NCBI RefSeq assembly: GCF_016920785.2
Contig: NW_024609835.1
Coordinates: 87,206,243 to 87,270,242, forward strand
Source of the DNA: Ixodes scapularis
Lineage: Eukaryota; Arthropoda; Arachnida; Ixodida; Ixodidae
Direction of reading: 5' to 3'
Length of the DNA: 64,000 bases
The position numbers were made by a program, and so were the translations under genes. Each line of letters starts with the position of its first letter. Within the stretch, counting starts at the first letter, position 1. Shown piece after piece: positions 29,686 to 40,423 of the stretch. Under the pieces are notes generated by a model that had not been told where the DNA came from, ran no database searches, and worked only from the letters and a program-made list of their open reading frames with translations.

Positions 29686-30737
29686 CCGTTTGCTCGAAGC
29701 ACTAACCGCGGCTAAAGTTAGTTGCAGTACCTAGAAGAGGGATTTTGAAATCACGTGACTGGCTCGGTAGGGATGCGGGGAAACATGGCGGCACCCCAGC
29801 GAGTGAGAGCCGCTCGCTTTGGAAATAATATGTCGTTGTAGCTGCAATATCGAGCGCGTTAGTCAGCAACGAATGGTGCAGGGGGCTTTCGCTTTGCCTA
29901 ACCTCAATTAAACCGCAAAGCATGGGCAATGACATCGGCGCATTTTTAGGTAGTGTTTCGATTCTGGGCATTCCTAAGCCTAAATAAACGCGATAATTGT
30001 CGGCATGGCAACGTCTTTGGAAAGCGGATTGCCTTGACTCAATCGGCCGGGTATTGATAGCACACAAAAGCAGACAGCGTCCCAACAGATTTTCTTCTAA
30101 ATTATCGAAGCATCGCGAGGAGAACGCTGGAAGTGTAATTCTACGGTCCACGCGCGCTGGCCTTCCTCTTATAAAAGATTCGAAGTAAAAAATCATAATA
30201 AGGCTTTAACGAACGCGCGTGCAAGGCAAAATTTCTTTTATACTTTTTGCTTTAGAACGGTTACTACTGCAGACGCCAGCACGTGCGATGCGTGCAACTA
30301 CAGTCGTAGCATGCACCTCGGTGCTTGGATAATCTAGAAAAAAGGTCTGTTGGGACGCTGTCTGCTTTTGTGTGCTATCAACAATCCGCTTTCCAAAGAC
30401 GTTGTCATGCCGACAATTATCGCATTCATTTAGGCTTAGGAATGCCCAGAATCGAAAGACTATCTAAACAATGCGGCGATGTCATTGCCCATGCTTTGCG
30501 GTTTAAGTGAGGTAAAGCAAAGCGAAAGCCTCCTGCACCATTCGTTGCTGACTAACGCGCCCGATATTGCAGCCACAACGACATATTATTTATAAAGCGA
30601 GCGGCGCTCACTCACTGAGGCACCGCCATGTTTCCCCGCATCGGACGCATCCCTACCGAGCCAGTCACGTGATTAAAAAAAATCCCTCTCCTAGGTACTG
30701 CGGCTAACTTTAGCCGCGGTTAGCGCTTCGAGCAAAC
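29686..30737. mobile_element. Foldback element, arms A (29686-30110) and B (30345-30737)
   Basis: CCGTTTGCTCGAAGC opens arm A and its complement closes arm B. Both arms share AACATGGCGGC/ACCGCCATG, TCAGCAACGAATGGTGCAG, CAAAGACGTTG and GGGACGCTGTCTGC in mirrored order. The central 230 bp is the loop. Arm A is clearly more diverged from B than a third copy, C, is. Confidence 0.8.
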
Positions 30738-30984
30738 GGTTTGTTTGCTCGAAGCGCTAACCGCGGCTGAAGTTAGCCGCAGTACCTAGGAGAGGGATTT
30801 TTTTTAATCACGTGACTGGCTCGGTAGGGATGCGTCCGATGCGGGGAAACATGGCGGTGCCTCAGTGAGTGAGCGCCGCTCGCTTTATAAATAATATGTC
30901 GTTGTAGCTGCAATATCGGGCGCGTTAGTCAGCAACGAATGGTGCAGGAGGCTTTCGCTTTGCTTTACCTCACTTAAACCGCAA
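30496..30984. repeat. Near-perfect 489-bp palindrome (242-bp arms, 5-bp loop)
   Basis: Arms 30496-30737 and 30743-30984 differ at about two positions by eye. The centre reads GAGCAAAC, GGTTT, GTTTGCTC. The right arm is copy C of the foldback unit, cut off at CTTAAACCGCAA. Such low divergence implies a recent inverted duplication, or an assembly artefact. Confidence 0.85.
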
Positions 30985-31129
30985 CTGGAGGTCGCTGCTT
31001 TGTAGCGTTCTTTCGCAGAACGAGCACTCGCGCTAAAAATGCACGTCTCAAAGCCAGGAGTGTGGCCTAGCTCGCGCTTGTCGCTTTGACTGTAGCCTTA
31101 GCTTAAGGGTAAACAAAGTATATCGGCGA
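30985..31129. other. Spacer inside the large foldback
   Basis: Unpaired sequence between copy C and the right arm of the 6.9-kb foldback. Its end (CGAGCCGCATGAGCCAC, near 31128) pairs with GTGGCTCATGCGGCTCG at 29457. Confidence 0.4.
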
Positions 31130-32016
31130 GCCGCATGAGCCACTTTCGATCGGACGGTTATGACGACCTGGCATCTCGTGGATATAGGTGGCAGAAGCCG
31201 GAATTTCTTCGAAGATAAATTAATTAAGGTCTCAGTGGTGCCGCAGAGTGTAAAGTAAAAACAAAAAAAAAAAACAAAAAAAAACGGTGAAGTTAGGAAG
31301 TATCTACGAATGTTTTAATATACCTGAGAGGTTTGAAAACTCGATCGCTTCTAGCACATATGCAAAAAGTTACCTTGACCGATTTACTTATTTACCATGC
31401 GTGCTGTTCAGATTAAAGTAAAAGACAAAATTCCTGAACTCGCTTCTCGACGCAGGAAACTGTCAAAGTTGTCAGATGCTCCGTTGTTCCGTCTTGCAGC
31501 GCGAAACGGAACCCGACGATGTGTTACGCCGATACCGGCATAGACCGTTCAATAGAGAACACGTCAATTCGTTTTCAGGCAGGATGCAAGAACGAATCTT
31601 TTCCGCAAGGCTAACTGATGTTTTGGCTTTCCAATCGAAGTATCTTTACTCTCTGGGCTAAGCATAGTAGAAAGGGCAGCGGTCTGAATGTCTTCTCATT
31701 TCGACAACTTTCCTGTTGCTGTGCTATCGCAATGCTACCATTCGATAGATGATTTCGTTTTCAGGCGATATGCACGAACAAACCTTTTCCGGAACGCTAA
31801 TTGCTGTCTTCGCTTTCAAATGAAATCATTCTTGCCTGCTGGATTAAGCAATATTGAACTGAAAAAGGGCAGCGGTCTACTGCACCCTTCATCTCGACAA
31901 CGTTTCTGTCTGGGCAGCCATCTTTTTTGTGGACGTGACGTCAGGGACCGCGAAGAAGTCATTCGCGGTCCCAGAAAAACTCGGTGCACGAAGAGCGCGC
32001 TCGAGTGTCAGTCTCC

Positions 32017-33197
32017 GGCGACGATCCTGTCCGTCTAGTGAACGGAGCACCAAATTCTCGCGCTCCGGAGCACGGACCTAACGCGCCCATTGGGCGCGTT
32101 CAGTAGCGGCCCCGGAGTCAAGGAGTCATTGACTCCTTCCACTGGACGGCCAAACGTCACTTCCGGTGCACGTAACTCCGGGGCTTCGGAGTCAAGCTTC
32201 GAAGCACCGAGTCCGGAGACGGTGCACGTAGAGTCAAAGGAGCTAAAATGACGTAATTTCCTGATTGGTGACGATTTCCGGCGCTAAAAGAGGAAAAAAC
32301 AAACAATATGGCGGGATAAGCTGCTTCGGTTCTGTCGCTGGTGCGCGGTTCGCTCGCTTTTGTTAATGAAAAGTGCTCAAGGTAAGACGAATAACGCGTT
32401 CGAATATCTTTTTCAGGTAAGGCTCTTTCGGAAAATGCATTGGACCGTATTTTGTTTGGTTTGAATATGCTAATAAACAACGCAAACGTTCATTTAATGC
32501 CGTGTCTTGATCACCGTTGCACGGAAACTCGGTAATATTGACGATAGTCCTGTCCGCGCTCAACAGGGCAAAACAGGGTGTGAACGCGACTTTGGAAGCC
32601 GGTTGGACACTCACGCAGAGCATGATACCGATTAATGTTTTGTTTGCGTAACTAAATCGGGGTGCACGTTGGCTGGGGCTGAGGCTCGCTTCGGCCGACA
32701 AAACGTTGATCGCCGAGCGCGGCCGAACTTCCCGTGTTTATACGAATACATTTTATAGGAAGTTCGTTACGAAGGGCAGAACAAACTTATGGCCGTATAA
32801 AAGTATCGCAACCGGCGGGGTAGATTCGCTGAGCTCTGTATTTTGTGTGTGCTGACGACGATTTTTGTCGGGTTTTATAACAGTAGCTGCCTTTGCACCG
32901 CAAAACGAAGGGCTCAATCCCGTTGCATCGCTTCGAACAGCAGCGCGGATGTGTACAATCACCCGCTTTTCCTTCAACGACATTGTAAAAACTTCTTCAA
33001 AACCGGCGTCAAATAAAAGCGATCGTGCTCGCCATCGTCTGCTTCCAGTTTATTCGGAGACCGTCTGGCGCTGGGGAGGAAGCGGAAGTTGCGTAGAAGC
33101 AGGTTTGGAGCCGCGGGTCTTTTTGCCGTTCAGTAGGCGCTCCGATGACTCCGACTCGAGGCACTCCGTTCGGAGGCAAGGGAGGTGCTACTGAACG
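32017..33197. other. Intergenic DNA with a GGAGTCA-rich dispersed repeat
   Basis: AACGCGCCCATTGGGCGCGTTCAG-type sequence at 32080-32103 leads into GGAGTCAAGGAGTCATTGAC. Related pieces lie at 9620-9672, 33131-33196 and 34393-34440. AATGAAAAGTGCTCAAG followed by GTAAGA near 32375-32396 looks like an exon end with a donor site, but nothing links it to a gene. Confidence 0.3.
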
Positions 33198-34392
33198 CAT
33201 AGAGTTATTATAATGTACGCTAGAGGTTCAACTGGCGCTAGTGTGCTGCTGCAAATTGAAGCAGACAGCAACCAGTCGGAAATTGACTTCCGGTAATGCT
33301 TTTCTTAAACAAAAGCGAGCGCATTTTCTCGCTGCGCTCGATTACAAGAGCAAATATCACGAATATTTCGTACGTACTACGCACATTGGAACATTTCTCA
33401 GTCACGCAGACGAAATAATTGGTCAGTTGCGGCGTTTTTATTTGAAATTCGTGGCATGAAAAAACGGTGCTAAAACCGTTTCGTACTTGCATTTGTGTAC
33501 ACTGTCGGACACTGTTAGCGCGAACACAGCGTCGGCGCTTTCCGCCATGGGGGATGTACGTGTCAAACGAACGAAGGACATGTGGAAAACTAAGAAAGAC
33601 GGCAAGAACTACGCAGCAACACTGGATAAGTAACTCCTTGTGCATGCAGGCGATCAAAATTAATTGAAAGCCAAGTAATATAGTCCGATTTGCAATAAAT
33701 AAATACTGCTTCATTTTTTCGGTTCGTGAATATGTGCGAAGATGCATGTTCTGGGTTCAAATCGTCAACAACACGCTCCAAATCTTTACAAATAGGGAGA
33801 AGTCAGAGAACAGGTGCCTGATAAAAACTGCCTGTCATAGGAAATAATAAAAAGACACACCTTTCGTAGCCCACGTGCTTTACTTTTTTTTTTTTTTTAC
33901 ATTCGAATGTTCTTTGACCCATCGTAAAGATTCACGACGGAGTCATATTCATAGAGTGACAGGACGGGCATATTAGCAATATATAAGCGCCACCGGAATG
34001 CTAGCAAACCTTGAACACACTCTACATTTCTTTCGATCGTTAGTTAGCTCAGAATCGTAGCTCGTTTTTATATACCTGCTATGGAACAGAGGTTTGGGCT
34101 TGAAATGTAGCGAAGCGTAACATCGCTCAGTGGTAAAGAAAAATGCTGTAATTAAAGCAGTTACACTTTTACAATATTAATAAAGGTACATACTATCCGG
34201 TACAACCGAAATAATAAAAGTTATTTATGTTATTTTCCGGCGAAGAGACAAAATTCACGCGCGTTTTCCCATAGGAATGCACAGGAGCACCGCAAAAGTA
34301 GACTGGTTGCTGTCTGCTTCAATTTGCGTCAAGGAAGTCGCATAGACACTAGCGCCAGTTGAACCTCTAGCGTACATTATAATAACTCTATG
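33198..34392. mobile_element. Non-autonomous DNA transposon with 8-bp duplication, 1,195 bp
   Basis: The first 47 bp (CATAGAGTTATTATAATG, GTACGCTAGAGGTTCAACTG and on) are repeated exactly in inverse at the right end, followed after an indel by a shared GCAGACAGCAACCAGTC. ACTGAACG flanks both sides (33190-33197, 34393-34400). The 8-bp duplication suits hAT or Merlin; the CA...TG ends favour hAT. The minus-strand frame inside (33238-33747) has no transposase motif. Confidence 0.85.
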
Positions 34393-34400
34393 ACTGAACG

Positions 34401-37400
34401 CGCCCATTGTGTCTCCGAAATTCCTCGGAATCGCGCGCGCGCGCTGCTTGGTCGTAGTTTTTGTATCGTCGTCTTGTTGACAGTCGCTTTGAAACTGCGC
34501 TCGCGCTATAAAAATAACGTAATTACAAATATCCAAGTGCCGCACTGTAGTGCGAGGCATATATTTCGCGAACGCAGAATGAAATTAATGTCCCTCCCCA
34601 AACCTGGCGCACCGCAAGGCGGCTTGACCGCAAGCGCTCCTGGCATATTTGGTCACTACCACCTAGATAGTAATAAGGTCTGCTTACCCTCCTCCATAAT
34701 GTCACACTTAAGGTCTGATAACTTATAAAATAGCGCAAAAAAGACAGGGACAAGAAGTATACAGGACAGGCACTAACCAGCGCCTGTCCTGTCGTCGAAA
34801 TGAACGAAAGTTGCCCTCAGCCACACAGTCAGTGTAATACGTGTAGCACAGGACGCGGGCAGTGCTACCGTTGATTCGCTTCCTCTTTGACGTTTGTAGT
34901 CACATACGCGTGACCTAGTTGGCGCGGCCAGTGGTTGCAGCGGCGTGCGAAATTGGAAGCATGTGTTCTTTCACAAACTTAAAAGGTAATAACAAATGGT
35001 AGTGCATTATCTTCCTTATTGTGGCGATTAGCTCCCGTACGTTTAACTCAATTGCACAGACCGGAATTCATGTATTTTTCGCGGCAATTTTTACATAAAT
35101 TTATTTGAAGATAAATACGCACCTTGTATATTTCGAGTAGCACGAAACAACAACTTACATTGCACCTCAACACAATAATACAAGTAAAACGTAGATTTAA
35201 CAACTACTTACAATACTGCTCTGGCCTGGATGTTATAGCAAAAATGCCACAACCGAAACGCATACAGCGTGCTTCGGTATTCCTGACAGAAGGAACAAAA
35301 GATGCAGAGTATGAAAGTTCACTTTCGTGCATCTGGAACACGGGCGGTGTACAAGTGAAACGCCATTCTTGATTTCTCTGCGGTCATAGCATTTTTCTTT
35401 TTCTTTTTAACCTTATTTTGAGCTGCCACATTCGCTGGTATTTTTCTAATGTTCGCCTCGATGGGCTGCGTTCATCAGTGTTGCCAGTTTAGCAGTTTTC
35501 TCACTAAATTTAGTGGTTTTCTGAGTGGTCTACAGAGGAAGGAATGGCCATTTTACGGTTGGCGGAATTAGTAAGTTTTAGTGTTTAGTCTACGAGTAAA
35601 CGCTGCGCGTGTGCGGAGCCCACACTGCCGTCTTGGATCGGCGCATGACGAAGACGCGCGTGCGCCAGCGTGGAGCACGCAATACTAACGCAAACGCACA
35701 ACGCTTGCGTTTGCTCCCGTACACAATGCTAAAACTCTACAGTTTCAGCGGTTGTAAAGTCACGTTAGCGAGTTTTCTGGTGGTCTAAGGCATTCTCCAT
35801 GGTTTGCATTGATCAATCGTAAATAGTCTAATTTTCGCGGCAAGTTAGAGTGATAGCGCCGTTATTTTTGCCTGCTCTCAACAAAATTGTCGTCAATGAG
35901 GATGACGCTTACGACGCCATTGCGATATTATGAGGGCACACATTGAAACATGGTGTTAACACGGTCAATCCTGGCCTGCGCCTTAAATTTAGCGGTTTTT
36001 AACAGTTTTTCACGGTTTTCTAAGGTGCATTTAAAATCTTCTTTTAAGTGCATAAAAAACAATGCCTGTGAGGTTCGCAGTTTCACAGAACATGGAGACT
36101 CACCATGTTCTATGAAAATAGCAGTCTCAAACATTTATTCTAAAATAGGCCCCGGTTTTCCTTTTTTTTAATGTTAGGACATTAAATATGCCAGTAATTC
36201 CTAGGTTACGAATACTGACTCCAATCGACATGGAATTGAAGCATCGCTGTCAATACCTTGCGACTGCCGACTTTTTTTTTTCTTCTTCTTTTTTTAGTTA
36301 ATTGTGTACAGATGCAGTTCAAGTGTGCTTGGCGTTGCGGCAACGATTTCGGTGGTTCAAATATCTCCAAACCCATTTTCTCCGATTCGAGCGGCTCATC
36401 TGAAGAGTAATCGTTTTACCAAGCTCCATTTGGACGACGAAACCACTTTGCCGGGGCTCGCGTTGTTTTCCTTTCCGCGCAAGAAAAAAAAATTAAAGCG
36501 GGACGAAGCGGACGACCATTCGTTTTTAATCTCAATTCCTTAATTGGGCCCGCGCCATACAGCGAAATATCGGAAAGGTAAATACGTCGGGGAAAAACAA
36601 TGATTGCTTGATTTTGGCCCTCGCAATTGAGAAACCCCCTTATTATTGCGGGATGTTTTTTTTCTTTTTTTTTCTTTTAATTGTTTTAAATTTCGGCAGT
36701 TCATGTCTGTGACGTGCGAGCGTTTCTGATCGTCATTAATCTTGATCGGATTTGTTTAGCTTAGCATCTCAAACCCATTTGCTGTAGAGGGCCCGCCGTG
36801 TAATGGAGTTATAAATGGAACTGGAATTAGGTTCTGTGAGTTCAGTTGAATATTCAGTATTACGGGACACGCAATTATCTGCGAGAAAATCTGTTCCGTG
36901 TATGATCGTGGCCGGAGTGCTTGCCGTATAATACGCAATATGAGAAGGCTGGATTGATAAAGGTTTCTTTTTTTATACTTTTTTGCCAATGCAATTGGTT
37001 TTCTTTTTTTTCCTTTCAAAAACTGTAACTGCACTTCGAGGTACAGTTCGTAGTAACTAATTCAATTTTCTGAAACTATGTTTTAAGTCTCATTTCTGGT
37101 TTCTTTTTTTCTTGTTTTACTTTACAGGGCCACATCTTGTCGCCACCAAGATTTCTATAATACACCTACAAAGTGTAGAGAAACTAATATATCTAAATAG
37201 TTTCCCTGTGAACGTTTCATGAGGTTTCTAATGTATGGGTTTGCGTTGAAACAAAGCAAATTCGAACCTGTTACCATTTAGAAAATGAGCATCTAATGCT
37301 GTCCAAGCGCTCTTTCTACCTACCCTTAATTGGTTTGTTTTGTTCTATCAGTATCGACTGGCATCGTTCCGGGGCGGCGGATAAGCTATTTCAATCACCT

Positions 37401-37679
37401 CCATCTTGTTCTGCATAGGAATTATTCCCCTTTTTCTTCCTCGCTGTATAGTTTGTTGCAACGTAAAAAAACTAAGGCAGGGGCTCCACATTCGAAATGT
37501 GTCTTAAAAACGGCGTCGCTACCAGACGTGCAGTACGAACGGACCATTTTCCCGACGTCATGGAAGGGGAGGGGCGAAGCCCCTTGATGTGTTTCTCTTA
37601 CATGTAGCGATAAATGCGCCTATGCATGAGGCGAATGCCTCGTGCAGCCTTGAAATCAAATGGTAGCGCAGCACTGAAA
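34401..37679. other. Long AT-rich intergenic stretch
   Basis: I found no gene here. A short inverted pair GACAGGGACAAG / CAGCGCCTGTCCTGTC lies at 34741-34795, and a hairpin GAACATGG/CCATGTTC at about 36088-36113. Several T tracts are present. Frames up to 112 codons lack motifs. Confidence 0.4.
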
Positions 37680-39180
37680 TAAGGGGTTCAAAAGGTTCAC
37701 AAAGTTTCGAAAGGTTCAACCTATTACATTAAAAAAAGTCGATGATTTTCGAACTTTCGAACGAACTGAGTTCAAAAGTTCGACGAACTTCGCACTTCTG
37801 AACAAAAGTTTGACAAAGGTCGAATCAAGTTCACCCCCGTAGGTCCCAGGCAACAAATATAAATAACAGAATATGACAATGTTTGAAGTGGAGTTGAAAT
37901 TGCACTCATAGTCTTACTGTTAGCTGGTGGTGCCACCAACGACGCGCTTGTAAAGCGCTGAATGATCGCTTTTAGGGTGGCCTCGGCCTCGTACCTCACA
38001 TGTTTTTCTTTCGACTTCCGCACAGAGCCTATCCCGCGCACAACTCCCTAGGTTGCCCCGAGGTAACCTGTAGGCCAACAGACCCCTCATATGCAGGCTC
38101 GAAATGCAACCAAGGCGCTTCGCTAAGAGCGTCCTTCATGGCGTTAGTTGTTATTGAACGCAAGTCCCTCGATTTCCCCGCGTCAAGGAAAAGCGCACTT
38201 GGACAGTGACGCCGATGCGCTACAGGGAACGCTGAATTGGAGCTTACTTCATCATCCTTAGTAACCGGCTGCATTTTAGAGCGGCCCATATCTCCATTCG
38301 TCGAAGAAGAAAAGTTATGGGGAGCAGAAATAGGGTTAGCCCGATAACAACCGGTCGGGACCTGATTAGCTGTATTAGTCCGGATGGTGCAGTAATTTAG
38401 TCTGGTTGCATTCTCGTCAACCTTGACTTCTGTTGGGTGCTGTGCCTGTTTTCAGTGTTTTTAGTCAATGCCGCGGGTGACCCCGCCGAAACTAAACGTC
38501 CAGAGCAACTAAAACCTGTCGGGAAGCTTGTATGCCTTCATGTGAATCCGTTGCCCTGCATATTTATTTGTCTTTTTGTTGCATTTAGCGACGTTTGATC
38601 CGGTTGCTACTAGTTTGAAAATAAGTAAGAAGTACATTCACTTGACCGCCTCAGGGCTTTTCGATGAACCGCTCAACCAGTTCAACGCTTGTTTCGTAGG
38701 TTACGACAAATAAAAAGTAATACAGGTAGTCTGTCCGTACCACAGCACTGAGAAGCAAGTTTATTCACGGCGTAAGAGAAATTGTCAACGTTTTCAGTAA
38801 AATTTGTAGCATATTTTGCGATCATTTTTCGATGAATTTACGAAAACGTAGTTTGAAACTGCGGGATTTGATTTCCAATCATGAAATTCAGACGGAACTT
38901 AAATCAGAACTTTCGAACTTTTCGACCTTGTACCTCGAAAAACTTCGAAATATTCGATTTTTTAAACTTGAACCCTAAATAAATTCGAAATGTTGAAATT
39001 TTTCGAGCTATCTATAACAATATTCGATATCTTCAAACTCGAACTTTCAGAAACCATAATATTTTCGAATTATTCGAATTGGAACCTCAGCAGGGTTTTA
39101 CGCTTGCGACGTGTTCAAATTCGAACCTTAGCGAGGTACGAACATTTCGAAACCTTTCGACCTCGACCTTCGGGAGGTTC
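37680..39180. repeat. TTCGAA-rich repeat, possible hAT-like element
   Basis: TTCGAA and TTCGAAC words are dense at both ends (37690-37830 and 38900-39180) but not in the middle. Reiterated subterminal motifs of this kind are typical of hAT elements. I could not fix the termini or a duplication. Confidence 0.35.
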
Positions 39181-39189
39181 GTGGCATGC

Positions 39190-39706
39190 CGATACGTTAC
39201 TCGTTACTTGTAAATAAAAGGAAGGTGTTAGCGGCCTACATTACTTCAAAATAAAAGGAACGCGTTACCGTGAAAAAGTAACGCGGGTTACTTTTGCGTT
39301 ACTTTTTTCATTGTGAATTATCACGTTTTACTTTGACGTTACAGGTATGCATAAGCGCCATATTTCGAGAAACATTATATCAATCCAGAAACTGAACATA
39401 ATTACCTTATCTTTTTTACGGTTCCACCTAAACATTTACAAGAAAAAACACAAAGAAAAACAGAAAAATCGCAAGAAGTTATAGTAATTGGCACCTGGAA
39501 ACACGAAAAAAAAAGTTTAAGTGTAGTATTTTAAGTCTTGCGAAGAATACGTAACGAGTAACTTAACTACGTTACACGTTACTTGAAATAAGTAACGTAA
39601 GTACGATAACCGTTACTTTTAAAAAAAAGTAACGAGTGCGTTCCTACGTTACCGAAAAAAGTACGCGTTACCGGTAACTTCGTTAGTTGTAACGCGTTGC
39701 CTGTGC
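39190..39706. repeat. GTTAC/GTAAC-rich repeat, probable hAT-like element
   Basis: ACGTTACTCGTTACTTG near 39194 and TAACGCGTTGCCTG near 39690 are roughly inverted, with many AGTAACG and CGTTACT words near both ends. It directly follows the TTCGAA-rich repeat. Confidence 0.45.
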
Positions 39707-39716
39707 TCCGCGTACC

Positions 39717-39797
39717 GCCTTTGAAGCATGCTTTTAAGCGCGCGCCCGGGTGGTACCGTGACCACGGGGCGCGCGCTTAAAAGCATGATTCAAAGGC
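39717..39797. repeat. Strong hairpin, 81 bp
   Basis: CATGCTTTTAAGCGCGCGCC and its complement, extended by GCCTTTGAA/TTCAAAGGC, form arms of about 35 bp around a short loop (GTACC region). It could be a tiny foldback element. Confidence 0.8.
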
Positions 39798-39849
39798 TCC
39801 GGTAGAACGGTGCGCGGGGACCAAGGAAACGGTTTGCTAAAGGTCCCTA

Positions 39850-40421
39850 CACTCTTAAAAAAGCCCGTGCGTTCACTTTACCGCACCACATTCGGACAGC
39901 CTAGGGTGCCTCAATGTCCTCCTGTAAAGGGTAATGCCCACTTTTATAGTACCCGATGCCGACAGCACGCGCTCACGGGTAAAATACAAAGAAATCGACG
40001 AAAACAAAATGTCGCCATAGCACAGTCAGCGCCACAAACGCGTGCAGGGACACGCTCTTTCGCGCGCTTCTGAACAAAAAATAAAAATAAACGTGTGTGA
40101 CAAAATGGCCAGATGTCTCCACCCTAAGCAAAGCGCACATGAAGGCACCCTAGGACAGCCAATCGCACCAACTTAAGGAGTCACCTTAGCGAATGACGAT
40201 GCCGAAACATGTGTTTAGACCAAAAAAACGCAGTCTGAGTTGTGACATTAAGCAATGCAAAACGTCACGCTTGCATTGCTTAATATCACAACTCAGATTG
40301 CGTTTTTTGGTCTCAACATACGTTTCGGCATCTTCATTCGCTGAGCTGCCTCCGTAAGTTACGGTGATTGGCTCTCCGAGTGGTGTGCGTGAAAGTAGAC
40401 GCACAGACATTTCTTATAGTG
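39850..40421. mobile_element. Mariner-type MITE, copy 4, split by a hAT MITE
   Basis: CACTCTTAAAAAAGCCCGTG and the TTATAGTG end are flanked by TA (39848-39849, 40422-40423). The palindrome interior matches copy 2, including the loop AAACGTCACGCTTGCATTGC. The left arm is interrupted at 39902-40152. Confidence 0.85.
39902..40152. mobile_element. hAT-type MITE, 251 bp, inside MITE copy 4
   Basis: Ends TAGGGTGCCTCAATG and, inverted, TAGGGTGCCTTCATG. GGACAGCC flanks both sides (39894-39901, 40153-40160). The interior TATAGTACCCGATGCCGACA block also occurs at 7461-7602. The 8-bp duplication supports hAT. Confidence 0.85.
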
Positions 40422-40423
40422 TA

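Larger units (their letters stand above)
25133..32016. mobile_element. Large degraded foldback structure, 6.9 kb
   Basis: The outer arms 25133-25626 and about 31530-32016 are inverted copies (CTCGAGCGCGCTCTTC, TGACGTCACGTCCACAAA, CAGAAACGTTGT, TAATCCAGCAGG and others). A second stretch, 28233-28610, pairs with 31130-31520 (CTGCAAGATAGAACCACGGA, TCGGTCAAGGTAACTTT). The left arm is broken by the MITE insertion at 25938-28228 and by 310 bp of extra sequence before it. Inside are further insertions. No transposase is visible and no outer target duplication could be fixed, so the superfamily is unknown. Confidence 0.7.

Noticed and set aside
33238..33747. 169-codon minus-strand frame within the 33198 element
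   Set aside because: No transposase or other motif; starts in the terminal repeat.
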